DNA of 64,000 nucleotides, taken from contig CALBDO010000015.1 in the NCBI GenBank assembly GCA_937927515.1, positions 45,643-109,642 on the forward strand, written 5' to 3'. Positions 43,743-54,300 of the stretch are shown here, one piece after another. Under the pieces are notes generated by a model. The model was not told the origin of the DNA. It saw only the letters and a program-made list of their open reading frames with translations, and did not search any database. The position numbers were made by a program, and so were the translations under genes. Position 1 is the stretch's first letter, and every line of letters starts with the position of its first letter. The DNA comes from Candidatus Kapaibacterium sp. Lineage in GTDB: Bacteria > Bacteroidota > Ignavibacteria > Kapaibacteriales > UBA2268.

Positions 43743-46619
43743 TCAATGGGCATCGAACCAACTCTCGCCTAAACCAATATCTACAACAACAGGAACTTGC
43801 CCCAGACTTAGTGCATTTTGCATCTCGTGGAGTACAACTTCTTTAACATTTTCTATTTCAGAGGTGTGGACTTCGAATAGCAACTCGTCGTGAATTTGTA
43901 GAATCATCATAGATTTAAAATTATAATGCCGAAACTTACGATGAATGTTAATCATTGCAATTTTCATCATGTCTGCAGCTGTACCTTGAATTGGCAAATT
44001 TATTGCAGCACGCTCGTCGGCAGTGCGGAGATTCTTGTTTTGGCTATTAATGTTCGGAAAATACCTTCGCCGACCGCAGAGTGTCTCGGCATAACCTTTC
44101 ATTTGCGTGGAGGCAATAGTTTCCTCGACATATTTTTTTATACCTGGATATTTGCTCAAATAATTTTCAATTATAGACTTAGCCTCGCTTTGTGGAATAC
44201 CTAGTCTTTGGGAAAGGCCATAGGGACCCAGCCCATAAAGTATGCCAAAATTAACAGTCTTTGCAATTCGGCGCATAGAGCTATCGATTTGCTCCAATGG
44301 CTTATTGAACAAAAGCGATGCAGTAGCCGAATGGATATCCAATCCTTTTTTAAATGCTTCGATAAGGTTTTCATCTCCTGAAATGTAAGCTATTATTCGA
44401 AGCTCGATTTGGGAATAATCTGCCGAAAGCATCAACCAATCGTTTCGCTGTGGTACAAAAGCTTTGCGGATTTCCTTGCCAAACTCGCTGCGAATAGGAA
44501 TGTTTTGCAGATTTGGCTCTGTCGAGGATAACCGTCCTGTACTTGTAATTGTTTGATTGAAAGTTGTGTGTATTCTTCCAGTTTTCGGAGAAATAAGTTC
44601 TGGCAACGCCTCTATATATGTTGAAAGAAGTTTTGTCATTTGCCTATATTCAAGAATATCCCGAGCAATTGAATAACTTTCTGCAAGTTGTGTAAGAACA
44701 CTTACATCGGTACTGTAGCCAGTTTTGGTTTTTGCTATGACTGGTAATTGCAGTTTTTCAAAAAGGACTTGACCAAGTTGTTTTGGGGAGTCGAGATTGA
44801 AACGCAACCCGGCTTCGCGATAGATTTTCTCTCTTACCTCGTTCACTTGTTGATTCAGCGTCGTCGAGATAGAAGACAAAATCTCCTGGCTTACATATAC
44901 ACCATTAAATTCCATATCTCGAAGCACTTCAATCAATGGGAACTCCAAATTAGTTGCTAAGTCGAGTAAATTTTCTTTTTTCAATTGATTTTTCAATACC
45001 AAAGTCAAGCGGTATGCCAAGTCTGCATCTTCGCAAGCATAGTTGGTAATTTTTTCGGGGTCCAACTCTCGCATCGAAATTTGCTGACTTTTCTTTTCGC
45101 CAATTAGAGATGTTATTGAGATGGGTGTATAGTTTAGCCATTTCTTCGAAAGGGCATCCAAATTATGCTGCTCGTCTGGATTGAGAACGTAGTTCGCAAC
45201 CATAGTGTCGAAGGCAATGCCCTGCAAATCTATTCCGTAGCGTCGCAATACGAATGCATCGAACTTGATGTTTTGCCCATATTTGGCAATGTTTGGATTT
45301 TCCAACACACTCTTTAATCTACCTAAAACCAGACTTGCTGGGAAACCGGCTTTCGGGTCAAAATGAAAATCTATATCGACGTCTGAATAGGTTGTGTTCT
45401 CTTCCTCAGGAAACAAGGTTAAGGTGGTTTTCTTATCTGTGTAACTAATGGAATTCGGAGTAATACACTCGTCTTCTTTGCCATAAACTGGAACATAAAA
45501 AGCTAATCCTTCGCGAATTGCAAAACTCAAACCCACAAGCTCGCAATTCATCTTATCGAGTGAACTTGTTTCTGTATCAAGAGCAAATGCACTACTTGCT
45601 TGCAGTTGCTCAACCAAATCCAAAAGTTTGCGTGGTTCGTTAACTAAATGATATTCAACGTTGCTTTCTTTAAAGCTTGCAATTTCTGGACTAGCGGAGT
45701 AAACAGATTCTCTTGTAGCAGCATTAAGTAAATTAAAAATACGCTCTCGCAGAGTCTTGAAGTCTAAAATTCGCATTAGGTTGTCTAATTTCTCGATATC
45801 TGCGGTTTTGAATTTCAAATCTTCAGGTTCAAAACTTATATCAGCATCTGTTTTAATAGTGACCAGTTGTTTGGACAAGAAGGCAAGGTCTTTGTATTCA
45901 ATTAATTTACTTCTAACGTTTTCCTTTTTTACGTTGCCCACTTGTTCATACAAATTTTCCAAGCTCTTGAACTGCTGTATCAAGGGTACAGCAGTTTTTT
46001 CTCCAATTCCTTTGACACCGGGAACATTATCCACGGGGTCCCCAATAATAGCCAGCACGTCGATAACTTTGTCTGGCGGTACACCAAATTTTTCTTCAAC
46101 AACTTTAGGAGTAACAACCTCAAAACCATTGGCAACGTTTTTCCCGGTCTTATAAAGAAAAATATTTTCGTCTACAAGCTGATAATAATCTTTATCGTTC
46201 GTAACACAAATAACTTTCCAGCCGGATTTTGAAAGGCGCTTTGCGAGGGTGCCAATTATATCATCAGCCTCGAGACCTGGTATTTCAATTCGCTTGATAC
46301 CAAAAGCATCCAGGAATTCTTTAATTCTCTGCAATTGTGGTACTAAGTCCTCTGGAAAAGCAAGGCGATTTGCCTTGTACTCCTTGTAAATTTGGTGTCG
46401 AAAGGTAGGTTCCCGACTGTCGAATAGGACAGCAATATACTCTGGTTTTTCCTTTTCAATTAAACTTGCCAAAATATTGATAAAGGCAAAAACAGCATAA
46501 GTGGGCTCGTTTGTGTTAGGAGATTTCAACCCAGAACGACTCATTGCATGGTAGGCACGAAATACAACCGACATTCCATCGATAAGGTAAATTTTTTTAA
46601 CACTATCCTCGTTGTACAT
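43743..46619 (-). CDS. polA: DNA polymerase I
   Basis: PolA removes RNA primers and fills gaps. The 958-residue protein has an N-terminal 5' nuclease domain (about 8-295, with DGMSVVFRAYHAM and NKLIEYK-type helix-hairpin-helix region). A 3'-5' exonuclease domain (about 330-545) keeps its acidic site at LDTETSSLD. The polymerase domain (about 560-958) has motif A SADYSQIELRI, motif B RRIAKTVNFGILYG and motif C QIHDELLFEV. All catalytic motifs are intact. A hairpin lies in its leader, 157 bp after the VWA-OmpA gene. Confidence 0.97.
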   Translation of the reverse strand: MYNEDSVKKIYLIDGMSVVFRAYHAMSRSGLKSPNTNEPTYAVFAFINILASLIEKEKPEYIAVLFDSREPTFRHQIYKEYKANRLAFPEDLVPQLQRIKEFLDAFGIKRIEIPGLEADDIIGTLAKRLSKSGWKVICVTNDKDYYQLVDENIFLYKTGKNVANGFEVVTPKVVEEKFGVPPDKVIDVLAIIGDPVDNVPGVKGIGEKTAVPLIQQFKSLENLYEQVGNVKKENVRSKLIEYKDLAFLSKQLVTIKTDADISFEPEDLKFKTADIEKLDNLMRILDFKTLRERIFNLLNAATRESVYSASPEIASFKESNVEYHLVNEPRKLLDLVEQLQASSAFALDTETSSLDKMNCELVGLSFAIREGLAFYVPVYGKEDECITPNSISYTDKKTTLTLFPEEENTTYSDVDIDFHFDPKAGFPASLVLGRLKSVLENPNIAKYGQNIKFDAFVLRRYGIDLQGIAFDTMVANYVLNPDEQHNLDALSKKWLNYTPISITSLIGEKKSQQISMRELDPEKITNYACEDADLAYRLTLVLKNQLKKENLLDLATNLEFPLIEVLRDMEFNGVYVSQEILSSISTTLNQQVNEVREKIYREAGLRFNLDSPKQLGQVLFEKLQLPVIAKTKTGYSTDVSVLTQLAESYSIARDILEYRQMTKLLSTYIEALPELISPKTGRIHTTFNQTITSTGRLSSTEPNLQNIPIRSEFGKEIRKAFVPQRNDWLMLSADYSQIELRIIAYISGDENLIEAFKKGLDIHSATASLLFNKPLEQIDSSMRRIAKTVNFGILYGLGPYGLSQRLGIPQSEAKSIIENYLSKYPGIKKYVEETIASTQMKGYAETLCGRRRYFPNINSQNKNLRTADERAAINLPIQGTAADMMKIAMINIHRKFRHYNFKSMMILQIHDELLFEVHTSEIENVKEVVLHEMQNALSLGQVPVVVDIGLGESWFDAH

Positions 46620-46636
46620 AACATTTCAGAAATTTT

Positions 46637-46665
46637 AAACTTGGAATTTCAAAAATACCAAGTTT
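46637..46665. repeat. Hairpin in the polA leader
   Basis: AAACTTGG (46637-46644) and CCAAGTTT (46658-46665) are perfect 8-bp arms with a 13-nt loop. They lie 18-46 bp upstream of the polA ATG (minus strand). There is no T-run after it in the direction of transcription. The loop contains TATTTTTG on the minus strand, a -7-like match. Confidence 0.4.
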
Positions 46666-46776
46666 GTTCTACTTTTATGAACAAAATTTCAAAAAGCAGA
46701 AAATCTTTCGATAGATATATCTCGACATTTAACATTATGACAAGTGCAAGTTTAATTTTCAATGTAATCTCTTTGC

Positions 46777-48153
46777 TTATCTCTTCCATCGTAGGACACG
46801 AAATTCTACTCTGCGATTTTTTGCCCTACCTTCTTCTGTTGAATTGTCTGCAATTGGCTTTGTGTCGCCATATCCATATGCTTTTATGCGATAATCCTCT
46901 ATACCTTCTTTGATTAATGCTTTCTTGACCTCATTTGCACGTCTTTGAGATAGTTCCAAGTTGTAATTTGGATTTCCTGTTCTATTAATAGAGTCTGTAT
47001 GACCAGAAAGCTCTATCTCCATCGTTGGGTTCTTTTTCATCAATTTTGCAACACTTTTAATTGCAACAAAAGACTCGGGCTTCAATGTATGCTTATCGAA
47101 ATCAAAATAAACTTTTAGAGTGTAAACTTTGCCCGTATCAACATTTTGTTCTATTAGAATAGTATCTTCGAGAACTTGCGTATCGTAGCAAAATTTTACT
47201 ACAAAATATTGTTGACCATATATTGGCAATTCTACATCTGCGAAATAATATCGTTGATATCTATTTACTATGTCGTTAAAAATCAAATTAAATTCATATT
47301 TGGAATAAATATGCTTGTAGATTCCACCGGTTTGGCGAGCAAAATATTCCATAAAACCCGGGTTTATATCGTAACCAAAGTCTATACCACATATAGACAC
47401 ACCATGTAATTTGGCATATTCCACTGCCTCTTGGGGCGAATAGTGCGAAGAGTTATCCCACCCATCTGTAAGAACAATTAAAACTTTTTGAAATTTAGAA
47501 TCGACCTTGTTTAATTCATTTATGCCTTGAATAATCGCGTCAGAAATTGCGGTCCAACCTCCATAAAATCCCAAGCCATTAATAATCAAGTGATTGGCTG
47601 CGTATTCAGACGATTGCGTTAATGGAATTTCAACAGCGATGCGATGGTCGTATTTGACCACTCCGACTAAATCATCGGGATGCTTTTTAAGAATGAAATT
47701 ATAAGTTGCCTCTTGAATTTCGTAGGCACGGTCGTCCCCCATCGAACCACTGTGGTCGAGAACTAAAACTATCGCATAAGGCTGGCGGAACGAAGTTTGA
47801 GATTCTTTGACTTCGAATTTTGCAACCGGGACGATTTCGTTATCTGCAATAAAGTATGCACCACACCACTTTTTCTTGAACTCACCAGTTGTGGCAAATG
47901 AATAGTAAATGGTATCATCACCAATAAGATGAAAATACACTCGTGCTACTTCGTCGGTCAACATAGTATATCGAGATATTTCCAGATTAAGAGTACGCGG
48001 CTTTACCTGATTAATATTTTGAGATGCTTGAATATGAAGAGGGCGATAATTGGGTGGCGGTGGTAAATCTGGGAGTGGTTTCTCCCCTTTTCGAAATAAT
48101 GAACAAGATGCAAGGATGAGTAAGAACATTAAGGAAAAAAGCAAGTTCTTCAT
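46777..48153 (-). CDS. Lipoprotein with VWA and OmpA C-terminal (peptidoglycan-binding) domains
   Basis: The 458-residue protein has a lipoprotein signal ending LASC near residue 17, then a proline-rich linker. A VWA domain (about 125-300) has the metal-ion site VLDHSGSMGDD and TDGWDN. An OmpA-family domain (about 345-455) contains YFDFDKHTLKPES, ELSGHTDS, NLELSQRRANEVKKAL and KNRRVEF. The predicted protein is anchored in the outer membrane, holds peptidoglycan, and presents a metal-dependent protein-binding VWA module in the periplasm. The partner is unknown. It lies downstream of folD and an rlu gene. Confidence 0.87.
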   Translation of the reverse strand: MKNLLFSLMFLLILASCSLFRKGEKPLPDLPPPPNYRPLHIQASQNINQVKPRTLNLEISRYTMLTDEVARVYFHLIGDDTIYYSFATTGEFKKKWCGAYFIADNEIVPVAKFEVKESQTSFRQPYAIVLVLDHSGSMGDDRAYEIQEATYNFILKKHPDDLVGVVKYDHRIAVEIPLTQSSEYAANHLIINGLGFYGGWTAISDAIIQGINELNKVDSKFQKVLIVLTDGWDNSSHYSPQEAVEYAKLHGVSICGIDFGYDINPGFMEYFARQTGGIYKHIYSKYEFNLIFNDIVNRYQRYYFADVELPIYGQQYFVVKFCYDTQVLEDTILIEQNVDTGKVYTLKVYFDFDKHTLKPESFVAIKSVAKLMKKNPTMEIELSGHTDSINRTGNPNYNLELSQRRANEVKKALIKEGIEDYRIKAYGYGDTKPIADNSTEEGRAKNRRVEFRVLRWKR

Positions 48154-48193
48154 ATTTGCTCCAAATTGTCAGACACTCATAGAATTTAAAAAA

Positions 48194-48922
48194 TTACTTT
48201 GAATACTTCCTTAAAACATTCAATAAAGCGGAGAAATCTTTCGGATACGGACCAATGAATTCCACTTGTTGCATTGTTTTTGGATGGAGAAATTTCAAAG
48301 AATAAGAATGTAAAGTCAACCTATTAATAATGGGTTTTTCCTCTTCGCCTTTTTTCAAATTGTACCTTCTCTTTATGTGGGAGAGGAAAAAAGCATTATT
48401 ATTACCATAAATTTCGTCGACAAGTAATGGGTTTCCAATAGTTGAACAGTGTACCCTAATCTGGTGGTGACGCCCAGTTACGAGATTACACTCAATTAGT
48501 GTTGCAATTGAAAATCTTTCGAGGACACGAACTTTTGTTAATGCTTCTTTGCCACGAGCAGAGGGTATAGTTCTTCCTTTGTTGCTCGGGTCTGTAAGCA
48601 AAGGAATATCGATATCAAATTCTTCCTCGGCAATCCAACCGGAGACTATAGCATGATAAATTTTAACAACTTCTAACTGCTCGAATTGTGTATTTAAATT
48701 TTTGTGACTTTCAGCATTACGGGCAAAAACCATAATTCCGCTGGTTTCCTTGTCCAAGCGATGAACAACCCATATGCGCCCGAATTTCTCTTCCAACAAA
48801 ACTCGCAAATTTGGAAGATTTCTATCAAATCTATCTGGAATCGACAAAACACCCGAGGCTTTATTTACAATTATTATATCCTCATCGAGATAGAGTATTT
48901 GATACAATTTGTTATGCTTCAT
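48194..48922 (-). CDS. RluA/RluD-family pseudouridine synthase
   Basis: The enzyme isomerises uridine to pseudouridine in rRNA or tRNA. The 242-residue protein has the family signature VVHRLDKETSGIMVFARN near residue 53 with the catalytic aspartate, then LVTGRHHQIRVHCSTIGNPLLVD near 150. There is no S4 domain at the N-terminus, unlike RluD proper, so it resembles RluA-type enzymes. The target base is unknown. The ATG at 48922 has a GGAG site. It overlaps the folD stop by 11 bp; a TTG at 48928 is less likely. Confidence 0.9.
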   Translation of the reverse strand: MKHNKLYQILYLDEDIIIVNKASGVLSIPDRFDRNLPNLRVLLEEKFGRIWVVHRLDKETSGIMVFARNAESHKNLNTQFEQLEVVKIYHAIVSGWIAEEEFDIDIPLLTDPSNKGRTIPSARGKEALTKVRVLERFSIATLIECNLVTGRHHQIRVHCSTIGNPLLVDEIYGNNNAFFLSHIKRRYNLKKGEEEKPIINRLTLHSYSLKFLHPKTMQQVEFIGPYPKDFSALLNVLRKYSK

Positions 48923-49802
48923 AACCAAGCTCTCCAGAGGCAGAGAGGAAAGTGTTCTTCATCAACATTGCTATAGTCATCGGTCCAACACCACCGGGTA
49001 CGGGGGTGATAGCGTGAGTCTTGGGTGCAACATTATCGAAATCAACATCTCCAACAAGTTTGTAACCTTTTGGAGATGCCGGGTCGTCTATTCGATTAAT
49101 ACCAACATCAATAACAACGGCACCCTCTTTAACGTGATCAGGCGTGATAAACTGTGGTCGACCAGCAGCAACAATCAATATATCAGCAAGTAAAGTAAAT
49201 TTGCGAATATCACCACCGGCAGTGTGGCATATCGTTACAATTGCGTTGCCTTCCGGAGCCTTTTGAAAGAGCATGTTCGCTATCGGCTTTCCAACAATAT
49301 TGCTCCTACCTACAACAACTACGTGTTTTCCATAAGTCTGAATTTTGTAAAATTTTAAGAGTTCCAATATCCCGGCTGGAGTACATGGTCGGAAACCGGG
49401 CAATCCAATAACCAAACGACCGAAATTTTCGGGATGGAATCCGTCTACATCCTTTGATGGTTTTATTTTTAAAGTTACTTTCAACTCGTTTGTATGCCTT
49501 GGGAGTGGCAGTTGAACGAGTATTCCATGAATTCTTTCGTCCGAATTCCATTTTTCAATTAATTCAAGAATCTTTTTTTCGGGCGTGTCTTCCGGCATGT
49601 GTTCAACTACCGAAAAGTAACCCAAATCCTCACATGCTTTTCGCTTTGAGTTAACATAAACTTTAGATGCCGGATTGTTTCCAACCAACATTAAAGCCAA
49701 CCCTGGAACTATGTTTTTTTTTTCTTTTAATTGCCTTGTTTTTTCCTTTAAATCTTTCAGTACTTCGGAGGCTACAAGCTTGCCATCAATAATTATAGGC
49801 AT
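48912..49802 (-). CDS. folD: Bifunctional methylenetetrahydrofolate dehydrogenase / methenyltetrahydrofolate cyclohydrolase
   Basis: FolD interconverts one-carbon folates. The 296-residue protein shows YVNSKRKACEDLG near residue 50 with the catalytic lysine, GILVQLPLPRH near 94, DVDGFHPENFG near 118, and the NADP-binding VVGRSNIVGKPIANML near 165. It also has DVGINRI and GDVDF...TPVPGGVGPMTIAML near the end. Length is normal. It lies 12 bp after the outer-membrane protein gene in a dnaE-led cluster. Confidence 0.96.
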   Translation of the reverse strand: MPIIIDGKLVASEVLKDLKEKTRQLKEKKNIVPGLALMLVGNNPASKVYVNSKRKACEDLGYFSVVEHMPEDTPEKKILELIEKWNSDERIHGILVQLPLPRHTNELKVTLKIKPSKDVDGFHPENFGRLVIGLPGFRPCTPAGILELLKFYKIQTYGKHVVVVGRSNIVGKPIANMLFQKAPEGNAIVTICHTAGGDIRKFTLLADILIVAAGRPQFITPDHVKEGAVVIDVGINRIDDPASPKGYKLVGDVDFDNVAPKTHAITPVPGGVGPMTIAMLMKNTFLSASGELGYEA

Positions 49803-49814
49803 TTTCTACTCCAC

Positions 49815-51134
49815 TTAAAAATCGAATTTATAAAGCAAACCAAAGGTTAGAATATTTATTTTGCCAATGTTGTAATCACCATAGATGGAGAATTTGCCCA
49901 AGTTCAATATTCCACCAAAAGTAAATTTTAAATTTTTGTCGGAAAGAATTACATTTTTATTCATCGCTCCAAAGGGGTCTCCGTTGTAACCAAGTTCTGG
50001 ATTTTTCCTAAAAAAGTCATCATCAAATTTATCTGGAGTACCATTATCATCGAGCCATATTAGACCAAGTTGATATTGCACAACAATTGGTAAATAGTAG
50101 GTGAAATCGGTATTGATGTGGATTGATTCATAACTCAAACCAGAGAAAAGTTCAAAATTTCTTCCTAATTTCTTGCTTAAATGAATATTGGACGTGAAGA
50201 AATTTGCGTTTGCATTCAATTCAGCGTTTGTTACACCAACTTTGTTCTTTAAGTTTGTGCCTTGATAGGCCACCTGGACTGCCATTTCGACAAAAGAGTT
50301 CGGGATATACTGTGAAATAGTGTGCCGCAAGGCTAAACCCCAAAAAGAAAACTTGCCAATATTTTCACCTAAATTTATTGGTGGAATAAACCGCAAAGCC
50401 AACTCGGTCCCAAACAATGAACCAATTTCAATTTGTGGCATACCAGCAACAATTCTGCTAATATTGACTCCTTGAGGAAGGTCGAAATCCTCTGGAAAAT
50501 TCTCAATAGATTTGAATATTGTATCTCTTAAGGTTTCAGGCAGTAGACCAAAAATAGGATTTTCGTTCAGCAAAGACCTAATAGTATCACGATGAAATTT
50601 AAGAGATTGCTTGCCTTCGCCGAGCAATGTAGGAGACTTTGCAGGTATTTTAAATTTATTTTTAGTAATACCGTCGTACATAAGCATCTTGAATGCCATG
50701 TAAATCAATCCGCTGGTATCTTTAACAACCATCTTAGGTGGATTGCTTGAAATATCAATTGTAGTGTAAGGGGAAATCTTCGCCAAAAGCGAGTTCAAAT
50801 CCGTTGGGTCGTATGGTTCTAATGGTAGCGATGGAGAGTACTCTTTTTTGCTTTGCGGGACAATTCCGTAATTTCCATTAACACTTAGTTTAACATAGAA
50901 ATCCTTTTCTTTTGTAATATAGGCACTCGAGTAGAAGCGAGAATTCGCAGTGGTATTAACAACCTCGACCACTGGAAGAAGATAAGGAACGCCATTAAGC
51001 TCGAAGATATCTTTACTCAACGAGCGAGCAAGATAAATTGTCCAATCGTTAGCACGAGGATAATTGTAAACTGCAAAGCAATTTATGGATGCTAAAAAGA
51101 ACAAAATAATTATAAAAGTATTTTGTTTAGACAT
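49815..51134 (-). CDS. Outer-membrane protein of unknown function (DUF6588-like)
   Basis: The 439-residue product has a signal peptide (about residues 1-21) and then a mixed region. From about residue 230 on it has beta-barrel-like strands with GMPQIEIGSLFGTELALRF and FSFWGLALRHTISQY. These phrases resemble the DUF6588 outer-membrane family of Bacteroidetes, recalled from memory and not verified. It ends in an aromatic C-terminal strand GLLYKFDF, a common signature of outer-membrane barrels. It lies between a small membrane protein gene and folD. Confidence 0.6.
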   Translation of the reverse strand: MSKQNTFIIILFFLASINCFAVYNYPRANDWTIYLARSLSKDIFELNGVPYLLPVVEVVNTTANSRFYSSAYITKEKDFYVKLSVNGNYGIVPQSKKEYSPSLPLEPYDPTDLNSLLAKISPYTTIDISSNPPKMVVKDTSGLIYMAFKMLMYDGITKNKFKIPAKSPTLLGEGKQSLKFHRDTIRSLLNENPIFGLLPETLRDTIFKSIENFPEDFDLPQGVNISRIVAGMPQIEIGSLFGTELALRFIPPINLGENIGKFSFWGLALRHTISQYIPNSFVEMAVQVAYQGTNLKNKVGVTNAELNANANFFTSNIHLSKKLGRNFELFSGLSYESIHINTDFTYYLPIVVQYQLGLIWLDDNGTPDKFDDDFFRKNPELGYNGDPFGAMNKNVILSDKNLKFTFGGILNLGKFSIYGDYNIGKINILTFGLLYKFDF

Positions 51135-51145
51135 AACAACCTCGA

Positions 51146-51334
51146 TTAACCAAATAATTTTTTCTTAATCAACACATAAAAAGGCAAAGCAACTAAAACA
51201 ATTAAAATAAGATGGAAAAGGGAAAGAATGATTTTAAAAGTCAATCCAATCAGAGCAAAGAAAGCGTAAAAGATAAAATAGGATATTACCAAAGCTAAAA
51301 TAAAAGAAATTACTTTTTTAAACCATTCGCTCAT
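51146..51334 (-). CDS. Small membrane protein of unknown function
   Basis: Starting at the ATG at 51334 gives 62 residues with a GGAG site 6 bp upstream. The ORF could extend to 51361 but has no comparable site there. Two hydrophobic stretches (about residues 10-31 and 33-55) make it a probable two-helix inner-membrane protein, ending in basic LIKKKLFG. It lies 23 bp after dnaE and 11 bp before the outer-membrane protein gene, so co-transcription is likely. Confidence 0.6.
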   Translation of the reverse strand: MSEWFKKVISFILALVISYFIFYAFFALIGLTFKIILSLFHLILIVLVALPFYVLIKKKLFG

Positions 51335-51357
51335 AAAACACTCCATTAAATAAAAAT

Positions 51358-54300
51358 TCAAATATTTTTAGGTATCAATTTGACTTTATCCTCGCCAAAG
51401 ATTTGTAAGAGCTTCAAGACATTTTCAAAATTCAATTCAAAATGGACGCTTTCAGCTACAAAGGCTTTACGCTCACCATTATTTTGCAAAATAAATAGAA
51501 CTTTTACAGATGAACTAGGCGAATTGCAAATAGAAGCAAATTTTGTTAAATTGTCCACTGTCTCTCCATTCTCGTAAATGTAGATGTGTATGGTATCGAA
51601 AAATCTCTGTAAAGCCTCGTCCACAGTGTAGATTTCATTTACATACACTTTCAATATGTTTTCCTCTCGAATTTCACCTTTTCCAGCGACGAGCACGATT
51701 CTATCTTCTTCGAGAAGGTGATAACACCGAGAATATGTATCGCTCCAAATCAGCAATTCGGCTTTACCATTGAAATCTTCTAAGGAAGCAAACGCATATT
51801 TTTGCTTGTTCTTATCGATTTTTGTGTCGACCTCGTTTAGAATTCCAAGTATTCGCACATAAGCACCGTTTTGAATTTCACTTAAATTACTAATATCAAC
51901 GTTCGAAAGAAATTTTACAACTGGTCGATACTTATCTAGCGGATGGCCACTAAAATAAAAATTCAAAAAAGCTTTCTCGCGAGTAAGCCTTTCGCGTACA
52001 CCCCATTCGGGTACGTCTGGCAAAGCTGGCTCGGCTATAAATTCATTTTGTGAAATGGACTCGCCGAACAAGAAGACACAGCTTCCATTAGTATGTTCTT
52101 GGAATTTTTTGGAGTACTCGAGTGCTGTATCTATTGCAAAATATAAAGCTGCACGCTTACCGTTTTCAATTGAATCAAATGCTCCAGTGCATACAAGCGC
52201 TTCTAGTACTTTTTTGTTTACAACTTTGGGGTCCACGCGAGAGACAAAATCAAAAAAAGAGGTAAAAGGTTTTTCCATGCGAGCATTGACAATAGTTTCC
52301 TCTACTCGAGGTCCAACATTTTTTATTCCAGCCAAGCCATAAAGAATGGTTTTTGAATCGAGTGCTACAAAGCGAGCGAAAGAACGATTCACATCGGGCA
52401 GAAGAACATTAATACCAAAACTTTTAGCCTCTTCAATTAGTTTGGGTATTTGCTTTGAATTGTTAATTTCTGCATTGAGGTTGGCAGCAATAAACTCTGC
52501 TGGATAGTGTGCCTTTAAGTATGCTGTTTGGTAAGCTAAAATTGCATATGCAAGAGAATGAGATTTATTGAAACCATAGTTTGCGAATTTCTCAATCAAA
52601 TCGAAGATTTCTTCTGCAACTTTCTCATCTATTCCGTTTGTCTTTTTGGCTCCTTCGATAAATTCGGGCTTCATCTTCATCATAACGTCGATTTTCTTCT
52701 TACCCATGGCTCGCCTTAAATTATCTGCCTGAGCAAGAGTAAAGCCAGCGATATCTCGAGCAAGTTGCATCACTTGTTCTTGGTACACAATTATGCCGTA
52801 AGTCGACTTTAAGGATTTTTCCATCAAAGGATGCAGGTATTCTATTTTCCTCCGTCCGTACTTTCTGTCGATGTACTCGGGTATGTGTTGAATTGGGCCA
52901 GGTCGATACAAAGCATTCATATCGCTCAATTCAAGAAGACTTGTGGGTTTTAATTGCCTTAGGTATTCTTGCATTCCAGTGGATTCAAATTGGAAGACCC
53001 CAAGTGTTCTGCCTTGTGAAAACAATTCAAATGTCTTAGCATCGTTTAGGTCTATCGAATCAATATCTATCTTGATTTTATAGTTTTTTTCTATCATTGA
53101 AAGTGTCTCATCAATAATAGACAAGGTTCGCAATCCAAGAAAGTCCATCTTTACAAGACCAGCACTTTCCAAATCATTCATGCTATATTGAGTAACTATT
53201 TCTTTCTTTTCCCCATCGTCTTCCCTCTGAACATACAAAGGCACGTAATCGCTAACATCTCCAGGTGTGATTACAACACCTGCTGCGTGGGTTGATGAAT
53301 GACGATAGAGACCCTCCAGTAGCAATGAGTACTCGATTAATTGCTTGTACAACGGGTCGGTTGTATTTTTTAGCTCGACAAGGTCTGGTAATTGCAAAGC
53401 TTCACTCAATGGGGTTACTTTTCCTAATACCACTGGAATTTTGCTTGTGATTCTATTTATCTCCTGATGCGGTATTCCAAGTATTCTTCCCACATCCTTC
53501 AAAACTGCACGAGAGGATAACTTTCCAAAAGTAATGATTTGAGCAACGCTTTCTTCGCCATATTTCTTCTTGACATAATTTATGACCAAATCACGCTTAT
53601 CATCCGCAAAATCTATGTCGATATCTGGAAAACTTACCCTATCGGGATTTAGGAATCTCTCGAATAGCAATTCATATTTAATTGGGTCTATGTTGGTTAT
53701 ACCAAGAGCATAAGCAACAATACTACCAGCAGCAGAGCCTCGCCCGGGACCAACACGAACTCCCATCTCTCGGGCAGCATTGACAAAATCTGCAACAATC
53801 AAAAAGTAGCCCGAATATTTCATTTTGCATATCACGTCCAACTCGAAATCGGCTCTTTGCTGGATTTCCTCTGTTACAACATCGTACCTTTTCTTTAACC
53901 CCTCATAGGTCAATTCTCGAAGATATTCATCCAAGTCTTTAGCATTTGATTTCGAAGGGATTTTATACTCGGGCATGTAGATTTTGCTCTCGAGGCTTAA
54001 ATTACACTTTTCGGCTATCTCCAAAGTATTTTCAAGAGCATCTGGAAATTGTTTGAAAAGTTCATACATTTCATCGGTGGTCTTGTAATACAGCTGGTCG
54101 GAGCGGTACTTTAAATCCAGAATGTTGATATTCTGAACCCCCTCGCTTGCCATTTTAATGTTTAAATATACATTATGAGCAATGGAGTGTTCTTTACTTA
54201 TGTAATGTACATCATTTGTCGCTACCAGTTTTATACCCAACTCATTAGCAATTTTAGGAGCCCATTCGAGAATAATCTCGTCCTCTGGAAGGAAATGATT

